From contig NC_017033.1 in the NCBI RefSeq assembly GCF_000242255.2, positions 248,001-312,000 of the forward strand: 64,000 bases of DNA, given 5' to 3'. Made by a program: the position numbers and the translations under genes. Position 1 is the stretch's first letter. Every line of letters begins with the position of its first letter. Shown one piece after another: positions 63,192-64,000 of this stretch. Below the pieces are notes generated by a model, which saw nothing but the letters and a program-made list of their open reading frames with translations, was not told the DNA's origin and did no database searches. The DNA comes from Frateuria aurantia DSM 6220 (lineage in GTDB: Bacteria; Pseudomonadota; Gammaproteobacteria; Xanthomonadales; Rhodanobacteraceae).

Positions 63192-64000
63192 GGTTGGCGC
63201 CCCGTCGAAGCGGCGGGGGGCGGCGCGCTGCTGCTCATGGCCGGCTCGGCATCGATCTGCAAGCCTTCCAGATGGGTGTCGCCGATATCCAGCTGGTCGG
63301 CGCGCAGATGCCCCTGCCAATCGGGCAGGCTCAATGAGGGTGTCACGGTATTGGTTTTCAGCAGGGACCACCATTGCAGCATCTGGTCGGGCGGCAGCAG
63401 CAGGTCGGCCTGACCGTCACTGCCGTCGTAATGCAGTTCGAATTGAAGGGGGCGACCGGTGGCCGCCGGCAGCATCTGCAGTTGCAGTCGTGCCTCGGGC
63501 TTGTCCGGGCGTTGCACCTGACCTGCAAGTTGCAGGCTCAGGTCCCGGCCGCCCAGCCATTCCAGCCGGCCTTGCAGATGGGTATGCACGCGGCGGTCGT
63601 AGTCCAGCCGCCATTGCATCTGCTGCAGGCTGATCCCGTGCCGGCCGACAGCCGGCAGCATTTCCAGCTGCAGATTGAACGGGCGGGCATCGGCCAGGGT
63701 GCCCGCCATGTCCAGATGAAACAGCCGGCCGGGGTGCAGGGCACCGGCATTGATGTTCAGATCATCCAGCCAGGGTTGCTGGCGGTGCCCGACCAGGCTG
63801 CCGTGAAAGATGCTGATACCGGCATCGATCCGTGGCAGCGAGTGCGCCTGGGCGAAGGTCTCGGCCGGCAGGTCATGGATCCAGGTCTGCAAGGCATCGA
63901 TATCGACGCGCGGCGCATCCAGCTCCAGCCAGGCAATGCCGGCGTGGTGCTGGAACAGGGCCAGCCAGGGCAGTTCGACCTCGCCATGGTCGGCGACCAG
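63188..64000 (-). CDS. AsmA-like envelope protein, C-terminal part (gene runs off the window)
   Basis: Open to the right end of the window, so only the last 270 residues are visible. Beta-rich repeats with short amphipathic strands, such as WLELDAPRVDIDAL, LHLDMAGTLADARPFNLQLEM and LELQLAGQVQ-like segments, resemble the AsmA/YhdP-type lipid-transport proteins. The tail is serine/proline-rich (SSSAPPPAASTG). Stop overlaps mutY by four bases. The family assignment is tentative because the diagnostic N-terminal part is missing. Confidence 0.6.
   Translation of the reverse strand: MVADHGEVELPWLALFQHHAGIAWLELDAPRVDIDALQTWIHDLPAETFAQAHSLPRIDAGISIFHGSLVGHRQQPWLDDLNINAGALHPGRLFHLDMAGTLADARPFNLQLEMLPAVGRHGISLQQMQWRLDYDRRVHTHLQGRLEWLGGRDLSLQLAGQVQRPDKPEARLQLQMLPAATGRPLQFELHYDGSDGQADLLLPPDQMLQWWSLLKTNTVTPSLSLPDWQGHLRADQLDIGDTHLEGLQIDAEPAMSSSAPPPAASTGRQP

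Overview
The window is a high-GC chromosomal stretch from a gammaproteobacterium, most likely a member of the Rhodanobacteraceae/Xanthomonadales (inference). The evidence is RpoD of the gammaproteobacterial type, a mutY-yggX pair, a CAT-anticodon tRNA beside rpoD, and abundant periplasmic oxidative-fermentation genes. Two cytochrome-linked membrane dehydrogenases resemble those of acetic acid bacteria, which would suit an organism such as Frateuria, but the species cannot be fixed from this sequence alone. Both window edges cut genes: an M16 peptidase at the left and an AsmA-like protein at the right.

Layout. 1-5 kb: M16 peptidase, ferritin-like diiron protein, OprB sugar porin. 5-10 kb: a GntR/FadR-type regulator followed by a three-subunit flavocytochrome dehydrogenase (small subunit, GMC flavoprotein, tri-haem cytochrome c). 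A 13-bp inverted repeat, GTCAT-ATG-ATGAC, lies upstream of both the porin and the dehydrogenase operon and suggests one sugar or polyol oxidation regulon. 10-14 kb: small housekeeping and stress genes (methyltransferase, YghU, NTF2-like, DUF488, FlxA-like). 14-26 kb: a large sulfur-scavenging locus. It comprises a DszC/SfnB-like flavoprotein, an NtaA/DszA-like monooxygenase, a complete peptide-type ABC importer with a fused ATPase, a sigma-54 activator without sensor domain, and a leftward operon with a second SfnB-like protein, SsuD and SsuE. 27-30 kb: three genes of unknown function. 30-34 kb: molybdenum hydroxylase, 2Fe-2S subunit and tri-haem cytochrome c, like the aldehyde dehydrogenases of acetic acid bacteria.

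36.3-41.0 kb is an AT-richer genomic island next to a tRNA(CAT) gene. It holds a P4-type tyrosine integrase, a serine recombinase, and an AAA ATPase plus DUF4435 pair that I read as a PARIS-type anti-phage module (AriA/AriB). The ariB-like gene is interrupted by one in-frame TAA just before its ENYL motif. A 141-bp gene fragment at the left edge of this island recurs at 57.8 kb, at the left edge of a second small accessory segment (HNH_2 endonuclease next to tRNA-Phe).

41-64 kb is mostly core: alpha/beta hydrolase with a Ser-to-Gly change at the nucleophile, rpoD, dtd, an LPS/glycan block (LpxL-like acyltransferase, ArnT-like transferase, CDP-glycerol-type transferase, three GT2 enzymes, O-antigen ligase), an EAL protein, a winged-helix/kinase/TPR fusion receptor, an AraC-SDR divergent pair, yggX, mutY and an AsmA-like gene.
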